Positions 1-8,238 are shown, counted from the first letter of the stretch. The stretch: 64,000 nucleotides of DNA from an uncultured Blautia sp. (GCA_900542045.1 UQMI01000001.1:62001-126000), one strand, 5' to 3'. Program-made: numbers and translations. The notes: generated by a model not told the origin, from the sequence alone.

Positions 1-370
1 ATGCCTCCAGCTTCCGGGGCTCTCCCAGAAAACCGGCCCCCTTTTTCTTGGCGGCTACAGTTCCGGAGGGACATCCCAGATTCAGGTTCACTTCCCTGTG
101 TCCATACTGCTGGAAAATACGGGCCAGCTGAATAAAATCTTCCGCCTGATTGGTAAGGATCTGCGGGATCACGCACATGCCTTTGTTTTTCTCCGGCGAG
201 ATCTCCTCCTCCTCTTTCTGACTGAGACGCTTGTTGTGCTTTCCGGATATGAAGGGGGTGAAGTACCGGTCCATGGGATGGAAATACCGGTGATAGGCCG
301 TCCGGTAGATCCAGTTGGTAATGCCTTCCATGGGCGCCAGATAATCCTGATATTCTTTAACCGTTTCCAT
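1..370 (-). CDS. tRNA-dihydrouridine synthase (Dus), 3' part outside window
   Basis: Flavoenzyme that reduces uridine to dihydrouridine in the D-loop of tRNA. About 123 N-terminal residues are inside the window and the frame runs off the left edge without a stop. The translation opens METVKEYQDYLAPMEGITNW; the APMEGxTxxxxR segment is the FMN-binding start of the Dus barrel, and further on NLNLGCPSGTVAAKKKGAG is the conserved NxGCPxxxVxxxxxGAxL block that contains the catalytic cysteine. The ATG at 370 directly abuts the TAA of the upstream NYN gene at 371, so the two are co-transcribed and probably translationally coupled. The substrate uridine (DusA/B/C type) cannot be told from this part. 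Confidence 0.9.
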   Translation of the reverse strand, partial: METVKEYQDYLAPMEGITNWIYRTAYHRYFHPMDRYFTPFISGKHNKRLSQKEEEEISPEKNKGMCVIPQILTNQAEDFIQLARIFQQYGHREVNLNLGCPSGTVAAKKKGAGFLGEPRKLEA

Positions 371-1162
371 TTATTTTTCGTTTTTCCTTCCTTTCAGCCG
401 TACGTAAATCTGTTTCTGTCCATTCCCCAGAGCCACCTTCTGCACTTCGTAGACACCCAGGGATTTAACAAACGGTGTCAGCTTGGAAAAACCAAAGTTA
501 CGCACATCAAAATCCGGAAGTCTCTTGGAAAGCTGATCCCCTAGTTTGCCGGAAGACAGCCATCCGTCTTCATCAGAGAACTTGTTGATGATGGCGTTGA
601 TCGTATTGCGGATCCGTTTCAGATCGTCCTTCCGGCTGGTATCCTTGGCCTTTGCAGGCGGTGTCTCCGCAATGCGGCTTTCTTCCTGACGTTCCGAAGT
701 CTCTTCTTTTTCTTCCTCCTGCTGATTGGAATACAGCAGATCCAGATACTTGAACTGGTTGCAGGCAGAGATAAAGGGCTGGGGCGTTTTCTCTTCTCCC
801 ATTCCAATGACCTGCATTCCGGATTCCCGGAGTCTGGACGCCAGACGTGTGAAATCACTGTCGGACGATACGATGCAGAAGCCGTCTACGGTGCCGGAAT
901 AGAGAATATCCATGGCATCAATGATCATGGCCGAGTCTGTGGAATTCTTTCCGGTGGTGTAGCTGTACTGCTGCATGGGTATAATGGAATTCTCCAGGAG
1001 CACCTGCTTCCAGGATGCCAGCTGGGGATTGGTCCAGTCTCCGTAGATCCGTTTATAAGTTGCGATGCCAAAATTGGATGCTTCATCCAGAATGATCTTA
1101 ATATACCTGTCTGAGATATTATCAGCATCGATCAGTATGGCAAATCGTAATTCATTATCCAT
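371..1162 (-). CDS. NYN domain-LOTUS (OST-HTH) protein, putative RNase
   Basis: 263 residues. The N-terminal half is a NYN/PIN-like nuclease domain: LIDADN at residues 11-15 with D12 and D14, D76 and D82 in TDSAMIIDAMD, and SSDSDF with D101 and D103 supply the acidic metal-binding cluster. A Glu/Lys-rich linker (about 145-180) leads to a C-terminal LOTUS/OST-HTH domain (about 182-258) that in other proteins binds RNA. This LabA/NYN plus LOTUS order is common in bacteria, but the substrate is unknown. It ends one base before the Dus start, suggesting an RNA-related role. ATG start follows AGGAGGAAACAG. Function beyond putative endoribonuclease is inference. Confidence 0.82.
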   Translation of the reverse strand: MDNELRFAILIDADNISDRYIKIILDEASNFGIATYKRIYGDWTNPQLASWKQVLLENSIIPMQQYSYTTGKNSTDSAMIIDAMDILYSGTVDGFCIVSSDSDFTRLASRLRESGMQVIGMGEEKTPQPFISACNQFKYLDLLYSNQQEEEKEETSERQEESRIAETPPAKAKDTSRKDDLKRIRNTINAIINKFSDEDGWLSSGKLGDQLSKRLPDFDVRNFGFSKLTPFVKSLGVYEVQKVALGNGQKQIYVRLKGRKNEK

Positions 1163-1234
1163 CTGTTTCCTCCTGCTTTCGGAGCATTGCCGGTGCTGCC
1201 GGAGTATGAGTTCTCAGGCGGCCCTGCTCCCTGT

Positions 1235-2416
1235 TTATACCGGGCGCTTCCGGATCTCATCCCAGAAGCTGTTCCCGGAAATGTGGTCTCCCTCCAGTCC
1301 AAAGACAGAAAGGATCGTTTTTCCGATGTCGGCAAAGGCAGTTCTGGTACCCAGACTGCAGTTTTCACGGATGCCGTCTCCGTACACCAGCAGCGGTGTA
1401 TATTCCCTGGTATGGTCCGTTCCCGGAAATCCCGGATCACATCCGTGATCGGCAGTGATCATCAGAATATCCTCTTTGTGCATCTGCCCCATAAATTCGC
1501 CCAGTGCCTGATCAAATTCCGCAGCTGCCTTTGCGTAGCCGTCGATATCGTTCCTGTGGCCGTAGAGCATATCAAAATCCACCAGATTCACAAAACAGAG
1601 CCCGTGGAACGCCTCTTTCTGCATATCCAGAAGCTTGCGGATCCCATCGGTATTGTTCCTGGTCAGGATACTTCTGCCGATCCCTCTTCCGGCAAAAATA
1701 TCATATATTTTTCCGATACTGATGGTATCCAGTCCATGGGCAGACAATACGTCCAGCATGGTTTCTCCCGGCGGCTCCAGTGAAAAATCATGACGTCTGG
1801 AAGTACGCACATAATTGGGAAACTCCCCTTCAAAAGGCCGGGCAATGACTCTGCCCACTCCGTGTTCTCCGGTGAGGATCTTTCTGGCGATCCTGCAGTA
1901 TTCATACAGTGTCTCCACCGGAACCACTTTCTCGTGGGCAGCGATCTGAAATACACTGTCTGCCGAGGTATAGACGATGAGCTTTCCGGTCTCCTCATGT
2001 TCTCTGCCGTATCTGGCGATCACTTCCGTGCCGGAATAGGGCCGGTTGCACAGTACGCCTCTTCCGGTCTTCTCTGCAAAGGCCCGGATCACCGAATCCG
2101 GAAATCCCTCCGGGTAGGTGGGCAGGGGCTTTTCGGAAATCAGTCCGGCGATCTCCCAGTGTCCCACAGTGGTATCTTTTCCTCTGGATTGCTCCTGCAT
2201 CCTGCCGTACGCCCCCAGGGGAATGGTCGCTGACTTTTTGCATTCCACTCCATCGATCTGGAACAGCCCCAGCCGTTCCAGATTCGGCGTATGGTAAAAA
2301 GGCGACTGCACGATGGTCGCCAGTGTATTGCTGCCCACATCTCCAAAATCTCCGGCATCCGGTTCCGCACCAATGCCAAAACTGTCCAGAACAACCAAAA
2401 AAACACGATGATCCAT
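1235..2416 (-). CDS. deoB: phosphopentomutase
   Basis: Interconverts ribose-1-phosphate and ribose-5-phosphate (and the deoxy forms) in nucleoside salvage; cytoplasmic, Mn-dependent, alkaline-phosphatase superfamily. 393 residues from the chosen start, the usual length for DeoB. Metal-site motifs visible: VVLDSFGIGAEPDA at 8-21, DTTVGHWE at 81-88 with the Thr phosphorylated in characterised homologues, and near the C-terminus ITADHGCDPGFPGTDHTRE. The open frame extends 41 codons further upstream, but MDHRVFLVVLD is the family N-terminus and an AGGAGG lies seven bases before its ATG. Probably first gene of a deoB-NYN-dus transcript (72-base gap to NYN). Confidence 0.95.
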   Translation of the reverse strand: MDHRVFLVVLDSFGIGAEPDAGDFGDVGSNTLATIVQSPFYHTPNLERLGLFQIDGVECKKSATIPLGAYGRMQEQSRGKDTTVGHWEIAGLISEKPLPTYPEGFPDSVIRAFAEKTGRGVLCNRPYSGTEVIARYGREHEETGKLIVYTSADSVFQIAAHEKVVPVETLYEYCRIARKILTGEHGVGRVIARPFEGEFPNYVRTSRRHDFSLEPPGETMLDVLSAHGLDTISIGKIYDIFAGRGIGRSILTRNNTDGIRKLLDMQKEAFHGLCFVNLVDFDMLYGHRNDIDGYAKAAAEFDQALGEFMGQMHKEDILMITADHGCDPGFPGTDHTREYTPLLVYGDGIRENCSLGTRTAFADIGKTILSVFGLEGDHISGNSFWDEIRKRPV

Positions 2417-2515
2417 TCCACAAACCTCCTGTCGATCTTCCCTTATGCTCCCGTTCTCCAGGGGCAGTTCCCCGGGCAGAACGAAAAGCTCTCCGGGGCA
2501 AGTCTGAAAGCAGCA

Positions 2516-2544
2516 AAGCCATGTATGGAAAAGATACATGGCTT
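2516..2544 (-). terminator. hairpin downstream of purC
   Basis: Perfect 11-bp inverted repeat (AAGCCATGTAT ... ATACATGGCTT) with a seven-base loop, 25 bases after the purC stop on the minus strand. The following minus-strand bases are only moderately T-rich, so it may be a weak terminator or an mRNA-stabilising 3' hairpin. Confidence 0.6.
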
Positions 2545-2569
2545 GCTCATCTTCTGGCTTTTTCAGATT

Positions 2570-3433
2570 TTACTGCAGTTTTTCTCCTGTGAGCATCTCG
2601 TAGCTCTGCAGGTATTTATCAATGGTCTTCTGTACAATGTCATCCGGCAGTGTCCAGTCATTTCCCGGGTTGGCCTTCAGCCAGTCTCTGGCAAACTGCT
2701 TGTCAAAAGATGGCTGTCCGTGGCCGGGTTCGTAGCCGTCTGCCGGCCAGAAACGGGAGCTGTCCGGTGTCAGCATCTCATCTCCCAGAACAATATTGCC
2801 TTCCTCATCCAGACCGAACTCAAATTTGGTATCTGCAATAATGATGCCGCGGCTCAGTGCGTAATCTGCACATTTTTTATAGAGAGCAATGGTGTAGTCA
2901 CGAAGCTTGGAGGCATATTCCTCTCCCCTGCCCGGGAAATATTTTTCCAGATGCGCAATGCTCTGCTCATAGGAAATATTCTCGTCGTGATCGCCGATCT
3001 CTGCTTTCGTGGACGGTGTATAAATGGGCTCCGGCAGTTTGTCGGATTCCTTCAGTCCCTCCGGCAGTTTGATCCCGCATACAGTCCCGTCTTTCTGATA
3101 GCTTGCCCAGCCGCTGCCGGTGATGTAGCCGCGGACAATACATTCGATGGGGAGCATATTCAGCTTCCGGCACATCATGCTGTTGCCGTCGAACTGCGGC
3201 TGCTGGAAAAACTCCGGCATATCTTTCACATCTGTGGAGATCATGTGATTGGGCAGGATATCTTTGGTCATATCAAACCAGAATTTTGACATCTGTGTCA
3301 GCACGGTTCCTTTTTTTGTCACCGTATTGTTCAGAATCACATCAAAACAGCTGATCCTGTCGGTAGCCACCATGATCAGATTATCGCCGTTGTCATAAAT
3401 CTCACGTACTTTTCCTTCTTTAATCGGTTTCAT
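2570..3433 (-). CDS. purC: phosphoribosylaminoimidazole-succinocarboxamide synthase (SAICAR synthetase)
   Basis: ATP-dependent ligation of aspartate to CAIR in de novo purine synthesis. 287 residues with the family N-terminus KPIKEGKVREIYD, the ATDRISCFD block near residue 23, the IVRGYITGSGW segment and IIADTKFEFG. It is the longer purC form that carries a C-terminal extension with GYEPGHGQPSFDKQ, as in many Clostridia and fungi. It stands alone here rather than in a pur operon, with its own promoter-like sequence at 3503-3531 and a hairpin behind it. Start: ATG preceded by GAGGTATAGAAC. Confidence 0.96.
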   Translation of the reverse strand: MKPIKEGKVREIYDNGDNLIMVATDRISCFDVILNNTVTKKGTVLTQMSKFWFDMTKDILPNHMISTDVKDMPEFFQQPQFDGNSMMCRKLNMLPIECIVRGYITGSGWASYQKDGTVCGIKLPEGLKESDKLPEPIYTPSTKAEIGDHDENISYEQSIAHLEKYFPGRGEEYASKLRDYTIALYKKCADYALSRGIIIADTKFEFGLDEEGNIVLGDEMLTPDSSRFWPADGYEPGHGQPSFDKQFARDWLKANPGNDWTLPDDIVQKTIDKYLQSYEMLTGEKLQ

Positions 3434-3502
3434 GTTCTATACCTCACTTTTCAGATGAATTGTTAGCGTCTGTGTATCAGGGACTAATACGCCACTGTAT
3501 AT

Positions 3503-3531
3503 AGAATAAACAAAATAATGAGAATAGACAA
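3503..3531 (-). promoter_or_regulatory. candidate promoter of purC
   Basis: Minus strand reads TTGTCT, 17 bases, TATTCT, about 70 bases before the purC start. Matches to the sigma-A consensus are 4/6 and 4/6. No purine riboswitch fold was recognised in the leader. Confidence 0.5.
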
Positions 3532-3564
3532 TAGTATTTTGAAAAAAAGTTAAAATTTAACTTT

Positions 3565-4287
3565 TTATTCCAACAGCCGCTTCAGCAGATACTCCCGGTT
3601 GTTGATAAACATTTCCGTCACCTGATAACTCTCCGTCTCTTCATAACCCACCCACTGAAGCTCTCCATTGCCAAAAGACAGAATATGAGCGCCCGGATAG
3701 CCCAGAAGGATCGGCGAATGGCTGGCAATAATAAACTGTGCGCCCCTTTCCACTGCCCGTTTCATCTCGATCAGAAGAGTCAGCTGCCTCTGGGGTGAAA
3801 GGGCCGCCTCGGGCTCGTCGAGGATATAGAGGCCGGGTTCAGAAAGTCTGCTCTGCAAAACGTCCAGAAAACTTTCTCCATGTGAGCGCTGGTGAAGCCG
3901 CATGGAAGGATGGCGTTCATCCGCATATTCCATTTCCCTGGTTGCCACGTTATAGAAGCTCTCCGCTCTGAGGAAATACCCCCATTTGTTCCGCTGGATT
4001 CCCTGTTCCAGAATAACCGCGTCACACAGCTCTGAATGGGAATCATAAGTGGAAAAGGAATAATTCCTGGTACCTCCCTCCGGATTAAATCCGTAAGCCA
4101 CGGCAATTGCCTCCAGAAGCGTGGATTTTCCGGTTCCGTTTTCACCGGCAAAGAAAGTGACCGGACCCTGAAAGCAGATTTCCTCCATGCCGGCCAGAGC
4201 CTGAATTTCTCTCAGGTAGCTGTCCTCTGAAACCTGGTTCCAGTCAATCCTCACTTTTCTGACAAACATTGTATTCATGATCTGCAC
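3565..4287 (-). CDS. AAA family ATPase (SMC/ABC-like, stand-alone)
   Basis: 240-residue soluble ATPase. Walker A is AGENGTGKST at about 47-56, a Walker B LYILDEPEAALSP lies near 150 and SHSPILL near 190 gives the H-loop histidine. The organisation is that of the small AAA_21/AAA_23-type predicted ATPases rather than of a transporter subunit: no permease gene is nearby and there is no coiled-coil insertion. Family members of this size are usually annotated only as AAA family ATPase, and no substrate or partner can be named. It lies between purC and a DUF3788 remnant and appears monocistronic. ATG at 4287 has only a weak ribosome binding site; MNTMFVRKVRID at 4278 is an alternative start. Confidence 0.8.
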   Translation of the reverse strand: MQIMNTMFVRKVRIDWNQVSEDSYLREIQALAGMEEICFQGPVTFFAGENGTGKSTLLEAIAVAYGFNPEGGTRNYSFSTYDSHSELCDAVILEQGIQRNKWGYFLRAESFYNVATREMEYADERHPSMRLHQRSHGESFLDVLQSRLSEPGLYILDEPEAALSPQRQLTLLIEMKRAVERGAQFIIASHSPILLGYPGAHILSFGNGELQWVGYEETESYQVTEMFINNREYLLKRLLE

Positions 4288-4311
4288 ATCCTTATCATTT
4301 CTGGTATGACG

Positions 4312-4525
4312 TCACGACCGGCTTCCCTTCCCTGTCAAGCAGCGGCGTAAACCCTGCCGGACTGCGATCAGACGCAGCACGTCTTCATATACCCCGTCCT
4401 GGTCTTCCACATCGATCATCAGCCATTTCTGACCGTTTCCCGTATCTGTCCTTCCGTAGATTTCCGATATATTCTCCTATCTCTTCCAGAACAGGACAGT
4501 ATGCTCTGTCTTGTATATCGATCAT
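4312..4525 (-). pseudogene. DUF3788 family protein, internally deleted remnant
   Basis: Fills most of the 300-base gap between the AAA ATPase and the DUF89 gene. From an ATG at 4525 the minus strand encodes MIDIQDRAYCPVLEEIGEYI, resembling the N-terminus of DUF3788 proteins. After about 22 codons the similarity jumps to the +1 frame, which reads GQKWLMIDVEDQDGVYEDVL then RLIAVR, the typical C-terminal end of that family, and stops at 4312. The middle of the roughly 140-residue protein is missing and the two halves are out of frame, so this is a decayed gene. The family assignment is from memory. Confidence 0.55.
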
Positions 4526-4586
4526 TGTACACTCCTCTGAACAATGAAGCATATGGCCATGCTCCTTGTTCTTTTTCTTTGCAGAT

Positions 4587-5471
4587 TTAAAAACGGATTC
4601 GTCTCTCGTTTACAAACATTCCCTGGAATTTTTCCGCCTGGAATTTCTCCATGAACCAGTCGCATTTGCACAGAAACAGATAATAGATATTCAGTCCGCA
4701 TCCGTGAAGCGTCTCGAAGTTGCCCTGTCCCTTTGAGATGATCAGATCTGCCGACCGCAGCATCTCTTCTGCCTCTGCGCTGACATCTGAAAGATCCGTG
4801 CCGGCAACTGTGCTTCCATTGCCCATGACCGGCACAATCTTATCCAGCCCCACATATTCTGCCGAAGCCATATCTGCATCGTTTACCACAGGAGCTCCTC
4901 TGACGATCACCTGGATATCCAGATCCGGATACTGCTCTTTTAATAGTTTCAGGGCGATCTTGTCCAGAACGATCTCTCCGCAGTTATCCGTCAGATACAC
5001 CAGCCGTTTGGCCTCGTTGAGTTCAGCCGTAAACAGCGCATACTCATCTGCATCCAGCCCGCCTTCCGCCTGTTCCTCAAGGAGTGCCAGGAGCTTTTCC
5101 CGGGAAAGATCTTTCACAGATGCATAGTCGATATAATTTCCCGTTCTGGCATAGGTAAGCGCGGCTCCCAGCGTATCTTCGTGACCGCGTATCTCCCGCT
5201 CCAGATCCTGTTCCATGGAGAGCAGGTAGTCATTGAATTCCTGTTTGATCCTGTTCACAGCAGAATCAGGATCCGATTTACCCCAGTACTTTTCATAAAT
5301 CCTGGACAGCGGCAGTACAAGGGCCGGGGCTGACAGTTCCGGGTTGCATGTGCCGAGAAATTCCAGAATTTCCCGCATGTAGCGTACTTTTTTCTCTTCG
5401 TCGTCAAATGCCCTCACCTGATTCTCCTGCATCTGAACCAGACAGGTCAGACACTGTGCATTCACTTTCAT
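4587..5471 (-). CDS. DUF89 / ARMT1-like damage-control phosphatase family protein
   Basis: 294 residues. DUF89 proteins are metal-dependent phosphatases that in characterised cases remove phosphate from damaged or excess sugar phosphates and cofactors. Motifs seen: CLTC near residues 8-11, YLTDNCGEIVLDK near 160-172 (the Asp-Asn metal site), a VRGAPVVNDA block, and DLIISKGQGNFETL near 240-253. The CxxC N-terminus puts it with the bacterial and archaeal subfamily typified by AF1104. Flanked by unrelated genes, so context adds nothing about substrate. ATG at 5471 follows a GGAGGAAGTATT ribosome binding site. Confidence 0.83.
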   Translation of the reverse strand: MKVNAQCLTCLVQMQENQVRAFDDEEKKVRYMREILEFLGTCNPELSAPALVLPLSRIYEKYWGKSDPDSAVNRIKQEFNDYLLSMEQDLEREIRGHEDTLGAALTYARTGNYIDYASVKDLSREKLLALLEEQAEGGLDADEYALFTAELNEAKRLVYLTDNCGEIVLDKIALKLLKEQYPDLDIQVIVRGAPVVNDADMASAEYVGLDKIVPVMGNGSTVAGTDLSDVSAEAEEMLRSADLIISKGQGNFETLHGCGLNIYYLFLCKCDWFMEKFQAEKFQGMFVNERRIRF

Positions 5472-5540
5472 AATACTTCCTCCATTCCAATGACTTTAAT
5501 GTCTGTTCCACTCTCTTTTCCAATACTCTATTTTATCCAA

Positions 5541-5936
5541 TCAGCTCAAACACCATTTTGCAATATCATCAATCAGTTGGGCAGGTAATTCTCTGTCATA
5601 AGGGAAATATATTGCATTTTTCTTAGCAGCAAATTCTTTCAGCTCCAATGCAAACGTTTCAATAGCTTCCGCCCCTGCATAAAAACTGATGTGGTTTTTG
5701 CAGGCAGAAAAGGAAATACTTTTTCCGTCTTTCTCGTAATAGGGCATACTCCACAATATGCGCTCCGTTACACCTGGAACACTGTTTTGCAATATGGTCA
5801 CCATTTCTGATAAATGCGCGCGTGCCTCTATGGGCTGCGCATCTATATATTCTGATACTGTTTTGGGCGCTTTCCCACAATAATGACCCTGATTTGTTCT
5901 TTTAAATTCGCTTCCGCATTTTGGACATATCCACAT
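5541..5936 (-). CDS. zinc-ribbon plus DUF1801 (YdhG-like) domain protein
   Basis: 131 residues. An N-terminal zinc-ribbon-like segment (CPKCGSEF plus HYCGK, residues 4-20) precedes a DUF1801 domain, recognisable from the VTERILWSMPYYEKDGKSIS core and FYAGAEAIETF. DUF1801 proteins are small alpha/beta proteins of the YdhG/iron-chaperone-like fold with no agreed biochemical role. The start is well placed: GGAGGAAATCGAAT precedes the ATG. It overlaps the read-through end of the neighbouring GyrI-like remnant by 94 bases, which fits that neighbour being degenerate rather than this gene. Confidence 0.72.
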   Translation of the reverse strand: MWICPKCGSEFKRTNQGHYCGKAPKTVSEYIDAQPIEARAHLSEMVTILQNSVPGVTERILWSMPYYEKDGKSISFSACKNHISFYAGAEAIETFALELKEFAAKKNAIYFPYDRELPAQLIDDIAKWCLS

Positions 5937-6376
5937 ATTCGATTTCCTCCGTAATTTCTGATCCGGCAGATTGGCGCCAAATGATCGTTGACTGGCTTTG
6001 CCAGTTGAATGTAATTTCCTACTCCTTTTTTAGGAATCCAGATTTCACTGTATGCGTAGTCCGGTTTTATTTCGTCCATTTTCGTAAACGAGAAAGAGAG
6101 CGACTCTGCCAGCTTATAATCCGCTGTCACAAGCCATTCAGAATAGATTCTTGCCATTGTATCCTGCAAAGTAAACGGGAATCTTCCCTCATTTGGAAAA
6201 ACTGCCCATGAATACGCTTTAACAGGGAATGTGTCCAGATTACTGCTAATATCATTCTTCGTTGTCAGAACACCAATCAGATGTGTTAACTCTCCGGCCT
6301 CTTCCAGGAAATCCGTACCAGATTCACAGGAAACATTTACAATTTCACAGGGATCCATATTTTGTAAACGGTGCAT
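5843..6376 (-). pseudogene. GyrI-like effector-binding domain, truncated and frameshifted remnant of an AraC-type regulator
   Basis: The open frame encodes 177 residues. About the first 118 match the C-terminal half of GyrI-like (AraC effector-binding) domains: AGELTHLIGVL, FPVKAYSWAVFPNEGRFP, YSEIWIP. The DNA-binding part and first half of the domain are absent; an in-frame TAA lies six codons before the ATG. These proteins normally stop a few residues after EIWIP. Here the +1 frame reads CTA AAA AAG GAG TAG (stop at 6019-6021), an expected LKKE end, so two bases seem to have been lost and the frame reads on another 59 codons to 5843 into the DUF1801 gene. Called a pseudogene on that basis; expression of a chimeric protein is not excluded. 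Confidence 0.6.
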
Positions 6377-6415
6377 TTCCTCTTTCTGTTCCTGTTATTA
6401 GCAAAATGAAATCTA

Positions 6416-7117
6416 TCACCAAATATCCCGAACACCAAATGTATCTGTCCATAAAGGCATATAACCGCTTCGGATTGCAACTGCCTGTGATGCGATATTG
6501 GTCACGGAAGCACTGTAAAATGGTAGTTTTCCCTGTTTCAATATTTCAACAGTCAAATTACGCACTAACAGCGAAGCCAGTTTTTTTCCGCGAAACCCCT
6601 TCTTAACATCAATTCCAACTTCCCGCAATTCGCTATTTACATAGGATGCGCCTGCCAGTGCTATAATATCATTATCCTTCTTGGCATAGAGGGCAATGCA
6701 TGTAGAAGTATTGCCATCCTCATCAAATGATAATGAATTATCAAATCCTCTTATCCCATATAGTTTCCGTATTTCATCGGCAGCGACTAATTCAAAAGTA
6801 TATCCTTCAATAAAAGGCAATCGTTCCATCTGGTTTATATCCGGAATGTAATGCAGTGTCTGACCAAACACATAATTGCTTTCATATAGTTCATCCCGGC
6901 TTTTTCCGCAAAGGTGCCTTATGCACTCGGAAAATATATCTGAAGATAACGTAATGATATCTGTATCTTCAACACTTAGAATTTTTATATACTTCTCTGG
7001 TTTCTTACTATCCTCAATAAAAACTGTTTCACCCGCATGTAAATCTTGTCTGCTGCAATTCATTTGTTCTGCAATATAACTATAAATCGTCTCCCTTATG
7101 TCCTGCCGTCGAATCAT
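6416..7117 (-). CDS. GNAT family N-acetyltransferase
   Basis: 233 residues from the preferred start MIRRQDIRETI, which has GCAGGGGGAAAT just before its ATG; a start 11 codons upstream at 7150 is possible. The C-terminal third holds the acetyl-CoA fold: ALAGASYVNSELREVGIDV, then the pyrophosphate-binding KGFRGKKLASLLVRN and a YSASVTNIASQAVAIRSGY segment typical of GNATs. The N-terminal 120 residues match no domain I know. The acceptor substrate is unknown. It is transcribed from the promoter in repeat copy A and sits in the AT-richer accessory patch. Confidence 0.8.
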   Translation of the reverse strand: MIRRQDIRETIYSYIAEQMNCSRQDLHAGETVFIEDSKKPEKYIKILSVEDTDIITLSSDIFSECIRHLCGKSRDELYESNYVFGQTLHYIPDINQMERLPFIEGYTFELVAADEIRKLYGIRGFDNSLSFDEDGNTSTCIALYAKKDNDIIALAGASYVNSELREVGIDVKKGFRGKKLASLLVRNLTVEILKQGKLPFYSASVTNIASQAVAIRSGYMPLWTDTFGVRDIW

Positions 7118-7159
7118 ATTTCCCCCTGCAAATCTTAATCTCCCGAGCATGTTTCCTTC

Positions 7160-7188
7160 ATTATACCATTCGATTATTTCCCTGTCAT
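7160..7188 (-). promoter_or_regulatory. promoter of the GNAT gene (in repeat copy A)
   Basis: Minus strand ATGACA (7188-7183), 17-base spacer, TATAAT (7165-7160), about 43 bases before the GNAT start. Perfect -10 and 5/6 at -35. Confidence 0.7.
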
Positions 7189-7212
7189 TTTATTTCTCGC
7201 TTCTCACCTGCA

Positions 7213-7244
7213 CAAAAAAGAGGGACATCATCTGTCCGCTCTTT
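7213..7244 (-). terminator. rho-independent terminator in repeat copy A
   Basis: Minus strand AAAAGAG-c-GGACA, six-base loop, GTCC-CTCTTTTTTG: a stable stem ending in a T-run. It would stop minus-strand transcription arriving from the 8 kb side before the GNAT promoter. Confidence 0.65.
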
Positions 7245-7252
7245 TACCCAAA

Positions 7253-7507
7253 CACTGTACATGTTTCATTATTTTGCTCCATATCATGTCCAAATATATA
7301 AGCCACTCTTAATTTTGCTGCAGTTCTCCATGACAGATTCAAATGTAGTTTTCAAATTTTACTTTTCTTTATAGTTTACGCCTTTAATTAACCGTTGATT
7401 TTTAACTTAAACCATAGTAAGATTTTAAAAAGATGGCAGCACTATTAGTTTGCCATTTCATTTATAACAATATTTTCCCATCATCCGAATAAAGGAGGAC
7501 TTACAAG
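7253..7507. other. AT-rich intergenic stretch upstream of the VOC gene
   Basis: No open frame of interest. On the plus strand a candidate promoter reads TTGATT (7395-7400), 17 bases, TAAGAT (7418-7423), followed by a small hairpin (ATGGCA ... TGCCAT, 7433-7456) and the ribosome binding site AAAGGAGG of the VOC gene. Confidence 0.45.
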
Positions 7508-7900
7508 ATGAAATTGACTGCGATTCATCATATCGCAATTATTGTATCTGATATTCAAGCAGCAAAGGAATTCTATGTAAATAAACTTGGCTTCGAAATT
7601 ATCAGAGAAAACTACCGTGATGAAAGAAATGATTGGAAGCTGGATTTGAAAATTGGAGACGGGCCAGAAACAATTGAATTGGAAATCTTTGCAGAGCCGC
7701 ATCCTCCAAAACGTGTCAACCGACCTGAAGCCTGCGGTCTACGTCATTTAGCGTTTCGCGTAGAAGATATTACAACAGCTGTTGCCGAATTAGAAACTCT
7801 CGGAATCGAATGTGAACCAATTCGGTATGATAACTACACTCAAAAAAGAATGACCTTTTTCTTTGACCCAGACGGACTTCCATTGGAATTGCATGAATAA
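7508..7900 (+). CDS. VOC family protein (glyoxalase I-like, GloA2 type)
   Basis: 130-residue vicinal-oxygen-chelate protein with the two babab modules of the glyoxalase/dioxygenase fold. HHIAII at 7-12 gives the first metal His, LELEIFAEPHPPKR the middle, GLRHLAFRV near 77-85 the second His, and FFFDPDGLPLELHE the C-terminal Glu. This spacing matches the SMU.1112c/GloA2 subgroup commonly annotated as lactoylglutathione-lyase-like; the true substrate is unknown, and glutathione is not expected in this lineage. Plus-strand gene inside a minus-strand region, with an AAAGGAGGACTTACAAG leader, so its start is secure. Confidence 0.87.
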   Translation: MKLTAIHHIAIIVSDIQAAKEFYVNKLGFEIIRENYRDERNDWKLDLKIGDGPETIELEIFAEPHPPKRVNRPEACGLRHLAFRVEDITTAVAELETLGIECEPIRYDNYTQKRMTFFFDPDGLPLELHE

Positions 7901-7904
7901 AGAC

Positions 7905-7932
7905 AACCTGCTTTTCAACAGGTTTATTCTCA
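7905..7932 (+). terminator. short hairpin after the VOC gene
   Basis: AACCTG, eight-base loop, CAGGTT followed by TATTCTCATTT, starting five bases after the VOC stop. Short stem, so a weak terminator at best. Confidence 0.5.
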
Positions 7933-7965
7933 TTTGTCCAAAAATAAATCCAGTATTCTCCCATT

Positions 7966-8238
7966 CTAAAGATTTGAGGCATTCTCAAAGCCTCCTTCCT
8001 GAGAGAATTCAATAATAAGATGAGCAGTTGATCTTATTATCTCTTCAAATTGCTTAATCTCTTCTTCTGAAAAACGGTAAATATCTTCCCATGTGTAATC
8101 GGGAAGCCAGCATGTAGCATGTTTAAATCCGTATTTTTCATCTGGTCTCTCAATATACACTTTTACTCTTCCATCATTCTGCATATCAGAATGAACAATT
8201 TCTGTCTCGTCATTCAATGTCATAAATGGATACATCAT
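7966..8238 (-). CDS. conserved hypothetical protein (90 aa)
   Basis: Small acidic soluble protein starting MMYPFMTLNDETEIVHSD, with VKVYIERPDE and ATCWLPDYTWEDIYRFSEEE in the middle and ending IIEFSQEGGFENASNL. No signal peptide, membrane segment or cysteine motif. I recall similar uncharacterised proteins from Lachnospiraceae but cannot name a domain. GGAGGAATGATG before the ATG supports translation. It lies between the VOC gene and a decayed oxidase gene in the accessory patch. Confidence 0.62.
   Translation of the reverse strand: MMYPFMTLNDETEIVHSDMQNDGRVKVYIERPDEKYGFKHATCWLPDYTWEDIYRFSEEEIKQFEEIIRSTAHLIIEFSQEGGFENASNL

Larger units (their letters stand above)
7155..7252 (-). repeat. terminator-promoter module, copy A
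   Basis: About 98 bases alignable with 8631-8726 (copy B). Both run, on the minus strand, from an AAAAGAG...CTCTTTTTT hairpin into a promoter with the same spacing (ATGACA, 17 bases, TATAAT, then GAAG). By eye identity is roughly 75-80 percent. Confidence 0.6.
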
